A stretch of DNA of 64,000 nucleotides, from NCBI RefSeq assembly GCF_006965545.2, contig NZ_CP041372.2:2294001-2358000 (forward strand), in the 5' to 3' direction. The position numbers and the translations under genes are program-made. This document shows positions 23,359 through 30,703 of this stretch, piece by piece; the first letter of the stretch is position 1, and every line of letters begins with the position of its first letter. The DNA comes from Paenalkalicoccus suaedae (GTDB lineage: Bacteria > Bacillota > Bacilli > Bacillales > Salisediminibacteriaceae). Below the pieces are notes generated by a model. That model made no database searches and was not told the DNA's origin. It worked only from the letters and a program-made list of their open reading frames with translations.

Positions 23359-23673
23359 TTACATTGCTTTAAAGACATGTTTCGTAGAAAACTCTTTACG
23401 ACGATCAGCGTTTTCTTCCAACCATTGAAAAAATAGTGGCATCACAATCTTAGGGCGACCCAACTCCCTCGTTACTGGGTAAAATCCTGCTTGATTGATA
23501 AGCTGTGAACACTTTGCCCGTGAGATATCGACGTACTCGATAAACTCCGGAATGCTCATAAGATGCTTCACACCGTTTGATCGCTTAATCTCCTCTACAA
23601 TGAGTGGGGCTAGTTGTTTGGAAACCTCACCAGCAATTAGCTTGATCTCATCCTCGCTTAATCCGATCTGCAT
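23359..23673 (-). CDS. Phage DNA-binding protein of excisionase or DUF771 type
   Basis: A 104-residue protein: an N-terminal helix (SEDEIKLIAGEVSKQLAPLI), then MSIPEFIEYVDISRAKCSQL and the wing-like PVTRELGRPKIVMPLFFQWL. This looks like the MerR/excisionase-like helix-turn-helix seen in DUF771 phage proteins. It may act in excision or early regulation. The 100 bp downstream hold no other gene. Confidence 0.6.
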   Translation of the reverse strand: MQIGLSEDEIKLIAGEVSKQLAPLIVEEIKRSNGVKHLMSIPEFIEYVDISRAKCSQLINQAGFYPVTRELGRPKIVMPLFFQWLEENADRRKEFSTKHVFKAM

Positions 23674-23827
23674 CTCGCTTTACCTCCTCTCTCTTGCGCT
23701 CTGACGCGCCTCCTTTTATCATGAGCAAGCCGTGTTTGTATCTCCCAAAATCCCGTAAAGGATAATTACAAATGCGGCAATTCTCGTGCCACTCTTGCGG
23801 TTTCCAGTTGCATCTTGGGCAACTCAA
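23648..23827 (-). CDS. Small zinc-ribbon-like phage protein, TTG start
   Basis: A frame with TTG start at 23825-23827, overlapping the upstream TGA and following GAGGAAGAG, ends at TGA 23648-23650. The 59-residue product has CPRC (3-6) and CRIC (17-20) with nearby His, a likely zinc site, and a basic C-terminal helix. The fit into the gap with overlaps at both ends supports it; the TTG start makes it less certain. Confidence 0.45.
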   Translation of the reverse strand: MSCPRCNWKPQEWHENCRICNYPLRDFGRYKHGLLMIKGGASERKREEVKRDADRIKRG

Positions 23828-24030
23828 AACTCTTCCTCATCTACTAATTCATGCAGTGCTTCGTATGTGATATCGAGAATGAACTCAAGGTAATACTCTC
23901 TATCTCCGTATTCAGTTCGAGTGCCTTTGTGATCGACTATCTCAAACTCGTAAACTGTCTCCTCTGACTGGTGCGCATGATCGATTGTTTCAAGAAGATT
24001 TAGTAATTTGTTGCGTTCTTTGAGGTTCAC
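23824..24030 (-). CDS. Small acidic phage protein
   Basis: A 68-residue protein (MNLKERNKLLNLLETIDHAH) with helical ends and a short beta-like centre (VYEFEIVDHKGTRTEYGDRE). Its start immediately follows the antirepressor stop. Function unknown. Confidence 0.5.
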   Translation of the reverse strand: MNLKERNKLLNLLETIDHAHQSEETVYEFEIVDHKGTRTEYGDREYYLEFILDITYEALHELVDEEEF

Positions 24031-24804
24031 TTAACGCACCTCCTGCTTAAACTCTTTCAACAAGATAGGAAGAAACTTAACTTGTCCCTTACCGGTGATC
24101 AGTGTGGTCATTCTTTCGTAATCACCTTGAGTGCGTTGAATCAGTGAGGGAGAAAGTTTGAATAAGCCTTGTTCGATATATTGTTGCTTTGCGTTGTTCT
24201 TCTCTCGACCCGATTTGATGAGGTATCCTTTATCTCGCATCCACGCTATCAACTTATTGCGACCGATATTGACACCGTGTTTGTCATAAATGAGCTTTGC
24301 GTAGGCTCCTAGATTGATAGCTGCGTCTGTGTTGGATACTGCTTTACCAAAGTTAGTAAATGGTTCGTCTTTCTTCTGTTTCTTTAATAACTGCTCTTTT
24401 TCTGCTCGTTCTGTCTTTAGCTGAGTAGCAAGATTGATCAAGGTATCTGGATTCAACAAGGCATCTTCTATTGTTTGTGGAGTTAGATAACCTCCGTGCT
24501 TTCTAATAGAAGGAATGACTTCCGATGTGATCCACTTTCGAAATTGTTTTGCTATTGGCTTGCGAGAATCCAAAATGACATCATACAAACCATCTTCATT
24601 AATAGTAGTAACGTACTGCTCTCTTCCTAGTCGATCGATGATGGGGTATGTTGAACATACGTCATCGGAAATCCTTTGCTTTACGACTCTGTGATTTACT
24701 TCTAAGATTTCGCAAACCTCAGATAATAAGAAGAAAATATCACCATTTTCTGTGTAAGCTTTAAAATCAATACCTGAAAACTGAAATGTAATTAGATCAG
24801 ACAT
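24031..24804 (-). CDS. Phage antirepressor (Bro-N plus KilAC/ANT)
   Basis: A 257-residue protein with two known domains. Residues 1-110 are the Bro-N domain (FFLLSEVCEILEVNHRVVKQ; FRKWITSEVIPSIRKHGGY, the family end motif). Residues about 150-255 are a KilAC/ANT-type DNA- or repressor-binding domain (IGRNKLIAWMRDKGYLIKSG). Such proteins counter the lysogenic repressor or act as early regulators. It overlaps the Cro-like gene by one base, so both are expressed together from the lytic promoter. Confidence 0.88.
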   Translation of the reverse strand: MSDLITFQFSGIDFKAYTENGDIFFLLSEVCEILEVNHRVVKQRISDDVCSTYPIIDRLGREQYVTTINEDGLYDVILDSRKPIAKQFRKWITSEVIPSIRKHGGYLTPQTIEDALLNPDTLINLATQLKTERAEKEQLLKKQKKDEPFTNFGKAVSNTDAAINLGAYAKLIYDKHGVNIGRNKLIAWMRDKGYLIKSGREKNNAKQQYIEQGLFKLSPSLIQRTQGDYERMTTLITGKGQVKFLPILLKEFKQEVR

Positions 24805-25040
24805 TAGATCGCCTCCTGTTTTAATCTGGACGTTTCGTCCAAGTCGTCATCAAAAAAAATATCATCAACGGTGCTGTCTAGCTTGTCCGCAATTTTTTTA
24901 CCTAGCTCAATATCTGGAGTGCGGATACCTTGCTCGATCTTATAGTAATAAGATTCGGAGATACCGATGCCCTTAACAAAGTTTCTCACGTTCTTATGAC
25001 CACTTTCGATGCGCTTACGTCGTAACTTGACTCTCATCAT
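24804..25040 (-). CDS. Cro-like XRE regulator
   Basis: A 78-residue protein with a helix-turn-helix (RRKRIESGHKNVRNFVKGIG, ISESYYYKIEQGIRTPDIEL) and an acidic end. It is the first gene leftwards from the switch, divergent from the repressor, the place of cro. GGAGGTGA precedes two adjacent ATG codons; either could be used. One operator copy (24828-24840) lies inside its 3' end. Confidence 0.82.
   Translation of the reverse strand: MMRVKLRRKRIESGHKNVRNFVKGIGISESYYYKIEQGIRTPDIELGKKIADKLDSTVDDIFFDDDLDETSRLKQEAI
24828..24840. promoter_or_regulatory. Operator copy inside cro-like gene
   Basis: GGACGTTTCGTCC, a perfect inverted repeat (GGACG-TTT-CGTCC), identical to the copy at 25055-25067. A site 200 bp inside the lytic operon could allow DNA looping or act as a roadblock. 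Confidence 0.65.
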
Positions 25041-25054
25041 CTCTCACCTCCGTT

Positions 25055-25067
25055 GGACGTTTCGTCC
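25055..25067. promoter_or_regulatory. Operator copy near cro-like start
   Basis: GGACGTTTCGTCC, perfect palindrome, between the lytic -10 and the cro-like gene. Binding here would block early elongation or initiation. Confidence 0.75.
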
Positions 25068-25079
25068 TATTTGATTATT

Positions 25080-25108
25080 ACTTTACTAGACGTTTCGTCC
25101 AATTGCAA
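25080..25108 (-). promoter_or_regulatory. Lytic promoter (minus strand)
   Basis: TTGCAA (25103-25108), 17 bases, TAAAGT (25080-25085) read on the minus strand. The operator copy 25088-25100 fills the spacer exactly, which is how a repressor would block it. Confidence 0.7.
25088..25100. promoter_or_regulatory. Operator copy between lytic -35 and -10
   Basis: AGACGTTTCGTCC, one mismatch to the palindrome, in the spacer of the lytic promoter. Confidence 0.75.
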
Positions 25109-25116
25109 GTGTTTTT

Positions 25117-25129
25117 ATACATTTCGTCC
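25117..25129. promoter_or_regulatory. Degenerate operator copy near repressor promoter
   Basis: ATACATTTCGTCC keeps one good half-site. A further half-site (GGAC) is at 25147-25150. These weaker sites lie towards the repressor promoter and could serve autoregulation. Confidence 0.5.
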
Positions 25130-25205
25130 AAAATATTTTTATAGTTGGACATATAGTGTAAAATAATTCTTGTAAACAACAATATAAAAAGTAGAGGTAA
25201 TGCTT

Positions 25206-25583
25206 ATGAGCTTCGGTAAACGACTTACTCAATTAAGAAAGCGAGAGAAAATGTCTAGAGAAGATTTAGGCAATAAGCTTGGGATTAGTTACTCTACTGT
25301 AGCTAAATACGAAACAGGTCAACGCGAGCCTGACTTTGATAAATTGCAAGCTATCTCTTCATTATTTGACGTAACAATGGATTATTTATTAAACGAGGAA
25401 TACCCACCCAAACTGTCCAACGTCGAACTACTAGTAAGAGAAGCATCTGACCAAGGCATAGACATTGGCTTCTATAACATAAAAGATTGGGAACTTTTGA
25501 CTGAGGAAGACGTAGAAGATATGAGAAAGCACATTGAGTTTCTCGTAGCCAAGCGTCGACAAATGCAGAACGGCGACGATTGA
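25206..25583 (+). CDS. CI/ImmR-type phage repressor
   Basis: A 125-residue XRE repressor. AGAGGT at 25193-25198 is one base from the first ATG (25200) but seven from the second (25206), so the second is chosen (MSFGKRLTQLRKREKMSRED). The helix-turn-helix is at residues 4-60 (LGNKLGISYSTVAKYETGQR), with a short acidic C-terminal dimerisation part. Size and lack of a LexA-type protease domain fit ImmR-like repressors that are cut by an ImmA protease, and such a gene lies at 26356. It faces the cro-like gene across four operator copies. Confidence 0.85.
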   Translation: MSFGKRLTQLRKREKMSREDLGNKLGISYSTVAKYETGQREPDFDKLQAISSLFDVTMDYLLNEEYPPKLSNVELLVREASDQGIDIGFYNIKDWELLTEEDVEDMRKHIEFLVAKRRQMQNGDD

Positions 25584-25616
25584 TAGGAATTTGTGCAAAC
25601 ATTTTCCTATTTTGTT

Positions 25617-25645
25617 TACCCATAACTGGGTATTTGTGCTATCAT
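25617..25645 (+). promoter_or_regulatory. Promoter of the prophage lipoprotein gene
   Basis: TGTGCTATCAT gives TGC plus -10 TATCAT (25640-25645). A perfect inverted repeat TACCCA-TAAC-TGGGTA (25617-25632) covers the -35 place and may be an operator, or a weak terminator of the repressor gene. The TGTGCTA core is shared with two other plus-strand sites in the prophage (near 11518 and 22465). Confidence 0.5.
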
Positions 25646-25679
25646 TAGCTTGTAATTTATAAAAAGGGGTTGTTTTACT

Positions 25680-26285
25680 ATGAAGAAATTGTCACTTGGG
25701 TTAGGCGCTATTACACTGGCGACTGTACTCGTAGCTTGTGGAGAGTCAAACGTTTCACAGGTGGAAACAGAAAATGAAGTTAATGCTGCAGAAAACGTAA
25801 ACGAAACAGCAACAAACGGCGAAGTGAACGAGGAGCCTTCTAATGAAGAGGAACCAGCTAACGAGCCGGCAAATGAGCCAGAAGAGGAAGAAGTAGTTGA
25901 AGAAACAGTTACAGTCGGAGATACAATGAACTTTGACGGCTTAGAAATCACACTAAACGATGCATATACATCACAAGGCGGAGATTTCGAAGAGCCATCT
26001 AACGATCATTTCCTTGTTTTAGATATGACGATTGCTAACACGACTGACGAAGCAGCAAACGTTTCTACGTTCCTTCAAATGAGCGTACAAGACGACGAGA
26101 GCTTTACACACGATCCAACGATCATGCTTGAGGCGGCTGGATCACTCGATGGAGAGATCGGACCAGGACGCGATAATCGCGGAGAAGTAGCATTCGACGT
26201 GAACGCATCAGAAACATACGAATTTATTTTCGAGAACCCATTTACATCAGGCCAAGCGATCTGGACGATCGAAGGCGTAGAATAA
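25680..26285 (+). CDS. Prophage lipoprotein with DUF4352-like domain
   Basis: A 201-residue lipoprotein. Residues 1-20 are a signal peptide with lipobox LVAC, followed by a Glu/Asn-rich spacer (about 22-80) and a beta-sandwich domain (about 81-201: VGDTMNFDGLEITLNDAYTS, FLVLDMTIANTTDEAANVST, GEVAFDVNASETYEFIFENP) of the DUF4352 type. It would sit on the outer face of the cell membrane of the lysogen. It has its own promoter and terminator between the repressor and ImmA genes, as a moron does. Superinfection exclusion is a plausible role by analogy with Ltp of phage TP-J34; not shown. Confidence 0.8.
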   Translation: MKKLSLGLGAITLATVLVACGESNVSQVETENEVNAAENVNETATNGEVNEEPSNEEEPANEPANEPEEEEVVEETVTVGDTMNFDGLEITLNDAYTSQGGDFEEPSNDHFLVLDMTIANTTDEAANVSTFLQMSVQDDESFTHDPTIMLEAAGSLDGEIGPGRDNRGEVAFDVNASETYEFIFENPFTSGQAIWTIEGVE

Positions 26286-26291
26286 TAGAGG

Positions 26292-26314
26292 AGCCCACGT
26301 AAGGGCTTTTCTTT
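26292..26314 (+). terminator. Terminator of lipoprotein gene
   Basis: AGCCC and GGGCT arms around ACGTAA, followed by TTTCTTTT. It follows the lipoprotein stop by a few bases. Confidence 0.65.
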
Positions 26315-26326
26315 TAACCATTTAAT

Positions 26327-26340
26327 CGAACATACGTTCT
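26327..26340. promoter_or_regulatory. LexA-like (SOS) box upstream of immA
   Basis: CGAACATACGTTCT matches the Bacillus LexA box CGAAC-N4-GTTCG at all but the last base. It is 16 bases before the ImmA-type gene start. LexA release after DNA damage would raise the protease and so remove the repressor. A matching -35/-10 pair is not clear. Confidence 0.6.
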
Positions 26341-26355
26341 TGAAAGGGTGGTAAA

Positions 26356-26835
26356 ATGTACACGCATACGCACAGAGAGGACTATGTATTTAAAATGTAT
26401 AAGCGTTTGGGTATATACCGAGCGCAGGATATAAACGAAGAGTGGATCGCTAAGCAGTTGCGCATCTACATTAAACATATAGACAGACCGTCTCACTTTG
26501 CCCGTGACGGGAGATTTAAGGCGATCCTATTAGATAGTCGGGTAGACCGTAAACAGCGCAGGATGGAGTTTATGCACGAGTTAGGACACCTCTTACGATC
26601 GGCAGATGGATTTAATTACTTAGCACCCGAACTACGCAACTACTTGGAGTGGGATGCACGTCACTTTGAATTTTACGCAGCTATGCCCTATCCGATGATG
26701 CGCCAATATGATCTAAATGACTGTGACATCATTAATACGTTATCGGATGATTTCGTGGTCCCTCATCACTACGTCGAGGACAAGCTCACGTTCATCAAGC
26801 AAAAGCAACAACAATATGCACGGGTAACTTTCTAA
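26356..26835 (+). CDS. immA: ImmA/IrrE-type metalloprotease
   Basis: A 159-residue zinc protease with the active site HELGH at about 74-78 and a downstream acidic ligand region (LEWDARHFEFYAAM). ImmA proteins of ICEBs1 and of phage phi105 cut their cognate XRE repressor and so start excision. AAGGGTGGT precedes the ATG. Unlike ICEBs1, where immR and immA are adjacent, here a lipoprotein gene with own signals lies between them. The pairing with the repressor at 25206 is inferred from context. Confidence 0.85.
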   Translation: MYTHTHREDYVFKMYKRLGIYRAQDINEEWIAKQLRIYIKHIDRPSHFARDGRFKAILLDSRVDRKQRRMEFMHELGHLLRSADGFNYLAPELRNYLEWDARHFEFYAAMPYPMMRQYDLNDCDIINTLSDDFVVPHHYVEDKLTFIKQKQQQYARVTF

Positions 26836-26850
26836 TTTCGAAAATATTTA

Positions 26851-26892
26851 TATGTGATATTTCGGTAGTATGTGATAAAGAGGTGATATTTA
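26851..26892. repeat. Integrase arm-type repeats, left of int
   Basis: TATGTGATATTTCGG (26851-26865), TATGTGATA (26869-26877) and GGTGATATTTA (26882-26892) are close direct repeats just before the integrase. The same element is found after the integrase stop. Such repeats are typical integrase arm-binding sites. Confidence 0.5.
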
Positions 26893-28106
26893 TGTATATT
26901 CGCAAGATAACGACGAAGTCCGGCGAAGAACGTTGGCAGTGTACTGGCGAGGGTCCTCCTGATCCGGTTACAGGCAAGAGGCGCCAGGTTGTGAGGCGTG
27001 ACAAAGGGAAAACTAAAGCGAAACAAAAGGTACTTGATGCACTAGCTGCCTTAAAACTATCTGGTGAGGATCGGACGGAGATCGGACGCAAGATCTCTTT
27101 TAAAGAGGTAGCCGATGAGTGGATAAAGAATTATGCCATGACAGGCGTGAAGCGTGGGACCATACGAATAAGAGAGGACGAATTGAACATCCTATTTAAA
27201 CGGATAGGCTCTCAAGCTATTGGCTCGATCTCACATGCTAGTTATCAGTCGCTGATTAACAAATTAGCAAAGGACTATGCACTTAATACAATCCAAGGCG
27301 TACACATCACAGCAAACATGGTATTTAAGTTCGCCAAGAATGATGGTCTAATCAAGAAAAAGCCTACGGATGATATAAAGATGCCCAAGATCCGTAAGAC
27401 TGTAGAGGATTTAGAAAACGATGATATCGATGAGGCCTACCTAGAAACAGATGAGCTTAGCGAGTTTTTGGAGGTTGTAAGACATGATGGCTTGAACCTT
27501 GATTTAGAGAGGTTTTACCTCCTAGCCTTTACGGGACTGAGAACTGGAGAGTTATGTGCGTTAAAGTGGAGTGACGTGGACTTTACTGCGAATACGATCC
27601 GTGTGACGAAGTCCATTTTTAGCGAGCGAAACAATATGAAGATCTATGTATTAGAGACCCCTAAAACAAGTGGATCCGTAAGGACGATACAAGTAGAGTC
27701 CGAGATCATGTCATTGCTCTCTACTCTTAAGCGTGACCAGCAAAAGCAAAAGATGAAGTATATGCACTTTACAGACGACTATCACGACGCTAACTTTGTC
27801 TTTTGCCGAGAAGACGGCTATCCATATTTGCAAGGAAACCTTGTGTTGCGTATGAAACGACTAATCAAGAAGTCCAGCATCACAAAACACGCTACTCCTC
27901 ACATCCTGCGTCACACCCATATCAGCATGCTAACGGAGGCAGGTGTGGATATCGCAACGATCATGGAGAGGGTCGGCCACGAGAAAATGGAGACCACGAT
28001 GAAGATATACACACATGTCACGAAGAAGATGAAAAAGGACGCCTCGGATAAAGTGAGATCACTCCATCTAGACGCCCTTTCCCAGTTGAAATCAGATATT
28101 ATGTGA
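26892..28106 (+). CDS. int: Tyrosine site-specific integrase
   Basis: A 404-residue phage integrase. The start at ATG 26892 (MYIRKITTKSGEERWQCTGE) follows AAGAGGTGAT; an earlier GTG in frame is too close to it. It has an arm-binding N-terminal domain (residues 1-60), a SAM-like core-binding domain (EVADEWIKNYAMTGVKRGT) and the catalytic domain with Arg in TGLRTGELCALKW, HILRHTH, the His in VGHEKMETT and the nucleophile Tyr in MKIYTHV. All catalytic residues are present. It ends 79 bp before the fabI stop codon, so the attachment site should lie in 28107-28185. Confidence 0.93.
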   Translation: MYIRKITTKSGEERWQCTGEGPPDPVTGKRRQVVRRDKGKTKAKQKVLDALAALKLSGEDRTEIGRKISFKEVADEWIKNYAMTGVKRGTIRIREDELNILFKRIGSQAIGSISHASYQSLINKLAKDYALNTIQGVHITANMVFKFAKNDGLIKKKPTDDIKMPKIRKTVEDLENDDIDEAYLETDELSEFLEVVRHDGLNLDLERFYLLAFTGLRTGELCALKWSDVDFTANTIRVTKSIFSERNNMKIYVLETPKTSGSVRTIQVESEIMSLLSTLKRDQQKQKMKYMHFTDDYHDANFVFCREDGYPYLQGNLVLRMKRLIKKSSITKHATPHILRHTHISMLTEAGVDIATIMERVGHEKMETTMKIYTHVTKKMKKDASDKVRSLHLDALSQLKSDIM

Positions 28107-28123
28107 TATTTCCGTGATATTTA
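28100..28123. repeat. Integrase arm-type repeats, right of int
   Basis: TATGTGATATTTCCG (28100-28114, overlapping the int stop) and GTGATATTTA (28114-28123) match the repeats before int, the first at 14 of 15 positions. Together they flank the gene and may mark the right attachment arm. Confidence 0.5.
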
Positions 28124-28150
28124 CTGATTGGATAGCGACCTAATAGCTCC

Positions 28151-28177
28151 AAACCCCTTATGTATCAAGGGGTTTTT
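28151..28177 (+). terminator. Terminator after integrase gene
   Basis: AAACCCCTT and AAGGGGTTT arms with a 7-base loop and a T tract on the plus strand (28172-28177). On the other strand only three T follow, so it would stop fabI transcripts poorly. Confidence 0.7.
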
Positions 28178-28185
28178 GCTTGCTC

Positions 28186-28965
28186 TTACATCATTAATCC
28201 GATTGTGTTGTAACCACCGTCTACGTGTAAGATCTCTCCAGTAATACCACTCGATAATCCGCTCATTAAGAACAGTGCTGTGTTACCTACTTCTTCTGTA
28301 GTAACAGTTCGGTGCAACGGTGCTTTTTCTTCCATCTCTTTTAATACTTCGTTGAAACCACCGATTCCTTTTGCTGAAAGAGTACGAATAGGTCCTGCCG
28401 AAATAGCGTTCACACGAATATTATCTCGTCCAAGATCATTGGCTAAATATTTCACACTAGCATCTAAGCTCGCTTTTGCTACACCCATGACATTATAGTT
28501 TTTCACGACAGCTTCGCCACCTAAGTACGTAAGTGTCACGATGCTTGCGCCCTCTGTCATGAGAGGTCGAGCAGCTTTCGCTACTGCCGTTAGTGAGTAA
28601 GAGCTAATATTATGAGCGAGTAAAAAGCCCTCTCTCGTTGTCTGTAAATATTCGCCTTCAAGTTCTTCTCTATTAGCAAACGCGATACAGTGAGCAATAC
28701 CGTGAATCACTCCAGCGCGAGCCTTAATCTCATTAAATGCCTTTTCAACCTCTGCGTCGTCTGTAACATCACACGGTAAAATAGAATGCTCGCCTTCTAA
28801 AGTTGCTACTAAATCTCCAACTGGCTTTTCGAAGCGCTCTCCCACATATGTAAAAATCAAATTAGCTTTTGCTTTATCCAAAGCTTGCGCAATTCCCCAT
28901 GCTATACTACGCTTATTGGCAACACCCATAATAACAAACGTTTTATTCGATAAATCTATTTGCAA
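28186..28965 (-). CDS. fabI: Enoyl-ACP reductase (NADH) FabI
   Basis: Catalyses the last step of each fatty acid elongation cycle. The 259-residue short-chain dehydrogenase has the FabI N-terminus VMGVANKRSIAWGIAQAL, the catalytic pair Tyr/Lys in YNVMGVAKASLD, and a DGGYNTIG end. The start is a TTG at 28963-28965, eight bases after AGGAGG. Single gene, controlled by a promoter that carries a FapR box. The prophage end lies directly downstream. Confidence 0.95.
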   Translation of the reverse strand: MQIDLSNKTFVIMGVANKRSIAWGIAQALDKAKANLIFTYVGERFEKPVGDLVATLEGEHSILPCDVTDDAEVEKAFNEIKARAGVIHGIAHCIAFANREELEGEYLQTTREGFLLAHNISSYSLTAVAKAARPLMTEGASIVTLTYLGGEAVVKNYNVMGVAKASLDASVKYLANDLGRDNIRVNAISAGPIRTLSAKGIGGFNEVLKEMEEKAPLHRTVTTEEVGNTALFLMSGLSSGITGEILHVDGGYNTIGLMM

Positions 28966-28991
28966 GCGAAACGCCTCCTGTATACGTTGTA

Positions 28992-29008
28992 TTAGTATCT
29001 GGTCATAA
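28992..29008. promoter_or_regulatory. FapR-like operator at fabI
   Basis: TTAGTATCTGGTCATAA (plus strand) closely matches the FapR 17-bp palindrome TTAGTACCTGGTACTAA. It lies at the fabI transcription start, next to the -10. FapR represses fatty acid genes until malonyl-CoA rises. Confidence 0.75.
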
Positions 29009-29036
29009 TATTACCGTATGCCCTGTGTTTCGTCAA
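29008..29036 (-). promoter_or_regulatory. fabI promoter
   Basis: TTGACG (29031-29036), 17 bases, TAATAT (29008-29013) on the minus strand; FapR box directly after the -10. Confidence 0.8.
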
Positions 29037-29051
29037 TGGAAAGGAGTCATC

Positions 29052-29786
29052 ATGTACGATATTATAGGCGATATTCACGGATGTAAGGAAGAGTTGCTTG
29101 AGCTTTTACATAAGCTAGGCTACGATACGCCTTCTTTGCAACACAATTCAAGTCGCACACCAATTTTTTTAGGTGATCTTACAGACCGTGGACCTGAATC
29201 TATTGAGACGATCAAACTCGTATCTACTTGGGTTAAAAATGGGCTTGCTCTATATTGCCCGGGTAACCATTGTAATAAGCTCTACCGCTATTTTTTAGGC
29301 AATAAAGTCCAAATCACTCATGGGTTAGAAACAACCGTTGAAGAGCTTCACGCAATTCCTTCTAAAGAGCGCGAAAACATTGCCACGATGTTTAAAGAGC
29401 TTTATGAATCTGCACCTCTTTACCTTAAGCTTAACCAGCTCGTCATAGCTCATGCCGGAATTCGTTACGATTTTATTGGCAGCAACTCTGGTCGGGTTAA
29501 ACGCTTTGCCCTCTATGGAGATATTACGGGAGAGTTTGATGAAAAAGGACGACCAATAAGACGAGATTGGCCATCTCTTTATCCTCAAGGTGAGGAGACG
29601 GTCGTGTATGGTCATACACCGGTCATGGAGCCTAGAGTTATCGGCAACACGGTCAATATAGATACGGGGTGTGTATTTGGTAATAAATTAACTGCTTATC
29701 AATATCCTGAAGCTACCTTCGTAAGCGTTCCATCCAAGCAACCTTTTCACGAAAGCTACAAAGAGAAGTTCCCATTTGATTTTTAG
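29052..29786 (+). CDS. prpE: Bis(5'-nucleosyl)-tetraphosphatase PrpE
   Basis: A 244-residue metallophosphatase that splits diadenosine tetraphosphate asymmetrically. Motifs GDIHG, GDLTDRGP and GNHCNK bind the two metals; later His ligands are in LVIAHAGIR and VVYGHTPVM. The start at ATG 29052 follows AAAGGAG and gives the same length as B. subtilis PrpE. Divergent from fabI. Confidence 0.93.
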   Translation: MYDIIGDIHGCKEELLELLHKLGYDTPSLQHNSSRTPIFLGDLTDRGPESIETIKLVSTWVKNGLALYCPGNHCNKLYRYFLGNKVQITHGLETTVEELHAIPSKERENIATMFKELYESAPLYLKLNQLVIAHAGIRYDFIGSNSGRVKRFALYGDITGEFDEKGRPIRRDWPSLYPQGEETVVYGHTPVMEPRVIGNTVNIDTGCVFGNKLTAYQYPEATFVSVPSKQPFHESYKEKFPFDF

Positions 29787-29795
29787 CACACACAT

Positions 29796-29824
29796 AAAAG
29801 ACGATCCTCACTGGATCGTCTTTT
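29796..29824. terminator. Bidirectional terminator between prpE and yjbO
   Basis: AAAAGACGATCC and GGATCGTCTTTT arms with loop TCACT; T tracts on both strands, serving the convergent genes. Confidence 0.85.
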
Positions 29825-29830
29825 ATTGCA

Positions 29831-30703
29831 TCACAGATCCCTGAATGTCTCAGGAGGTTGTTCTCTTACGCATAAGCATTCATTTGTTATCGGATGGCTA
29901 AAAAGAAGCTCCTCTACATGTAAAAAATACCGATCACTTGTATGTCTTAAAGCTCCGTAAAGTGTATCACCAGCTAGTGGATGACCTAGCCAAGCTAGAT
30001 GAACACGTATTTGATGCGTTCTTCCAGTCTCTAGTGATAAACGAAGACGTGTGTATTCATTATTCTGCCCTACCTTTTTAAGATGCGTTGTCGCAACCTT
30101 TCCATCCGCTCTTACTTCTCGTTCTATAATACTTGTGGTTTTTCTGCCAATTGGTGCGTGAATAGAAGTAAACATAAACGGTAAAATTCCCTCGCATACC
30201 GCATAATATGTTTTATTGATCGTGCTTATTTGAAGCTGATCATGAATAAAACTGTGCTTTGCGATAACGAGCAAGCCAGACGTATGTTTATCTAAACGAC
30301 TAACTGGGTGAAACGTCGCCTGATGGCCAATTTCTTGATAATAAAACAGCACTGCGGCTGCGATCGAAGGAACAGACGGATCGTCAGTTGGAATTGTTGT
30401 GATGCCGGACGGCTTGTTTATGACAAGGAGATGATCATCCTCGTAAACAATAGAAAGCTCTAAATATGTTGGTTCAATATTAGTACTCGGCTTTTCTGTA
30501 GAAAAAACAATAGTAATGACATCTCCATCATACACCTTGTCTCGAACGCTTCCCTGCTTATGATTAATGAGTAGCTCCCCATCACCAAATTTTATCTCTG
30601 CCAGACGCTTCCTCGAGATACCTACATGTTGACGCAAAAAATCGCGGAGCAACATTTCGTTGTGCTCCGCTGTGGCGTAAAACGTTGCTAGTGGTCTTTT
30701 CAT
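29831..30703 (-). CDS. RluD-family pseudouridine synthase (YjbO)
   Basis: A 290-residue RNA pseudouridine synthase. An S4-like domain is at the N-terminus ([20 protein letters not shown]), the catalytic Asp is in [18 protein letters not shown] and the C-terminal motif is [21 protein letters not shown]. The ATG at 30703 overlaps the NAD kinase stop (ATGA), so translation is coupled. B. subtilis has the same pair. The exact RNA target is not known. Confidence 0.9.
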   Translation of the reverse strand: MKRPLATFYATAEHNEMLLRDFLRQHVGISRKRLAEIKFGDGELLINHKQGSVRDKVYDGDVITIVFSTEKPSTNIEPTYLELSIVYEDDHLLVINKPSGITTIPTDDPSVPSIAAAVLFYYQEIGHQATFHPVSRLDKHTSGLLVIAKHSFIHDQLQISTINKTYYAVCEGILPFMFTSIHAPIGRKTTSIIEREVRADGKVATTHLKKVGQNNEYTRLRLSLETGRTHQIRVHLAWLGHPLAGDTLYGALRHTSDRYFLHVEELLFSHPITNECLCVREQPPETFRDL

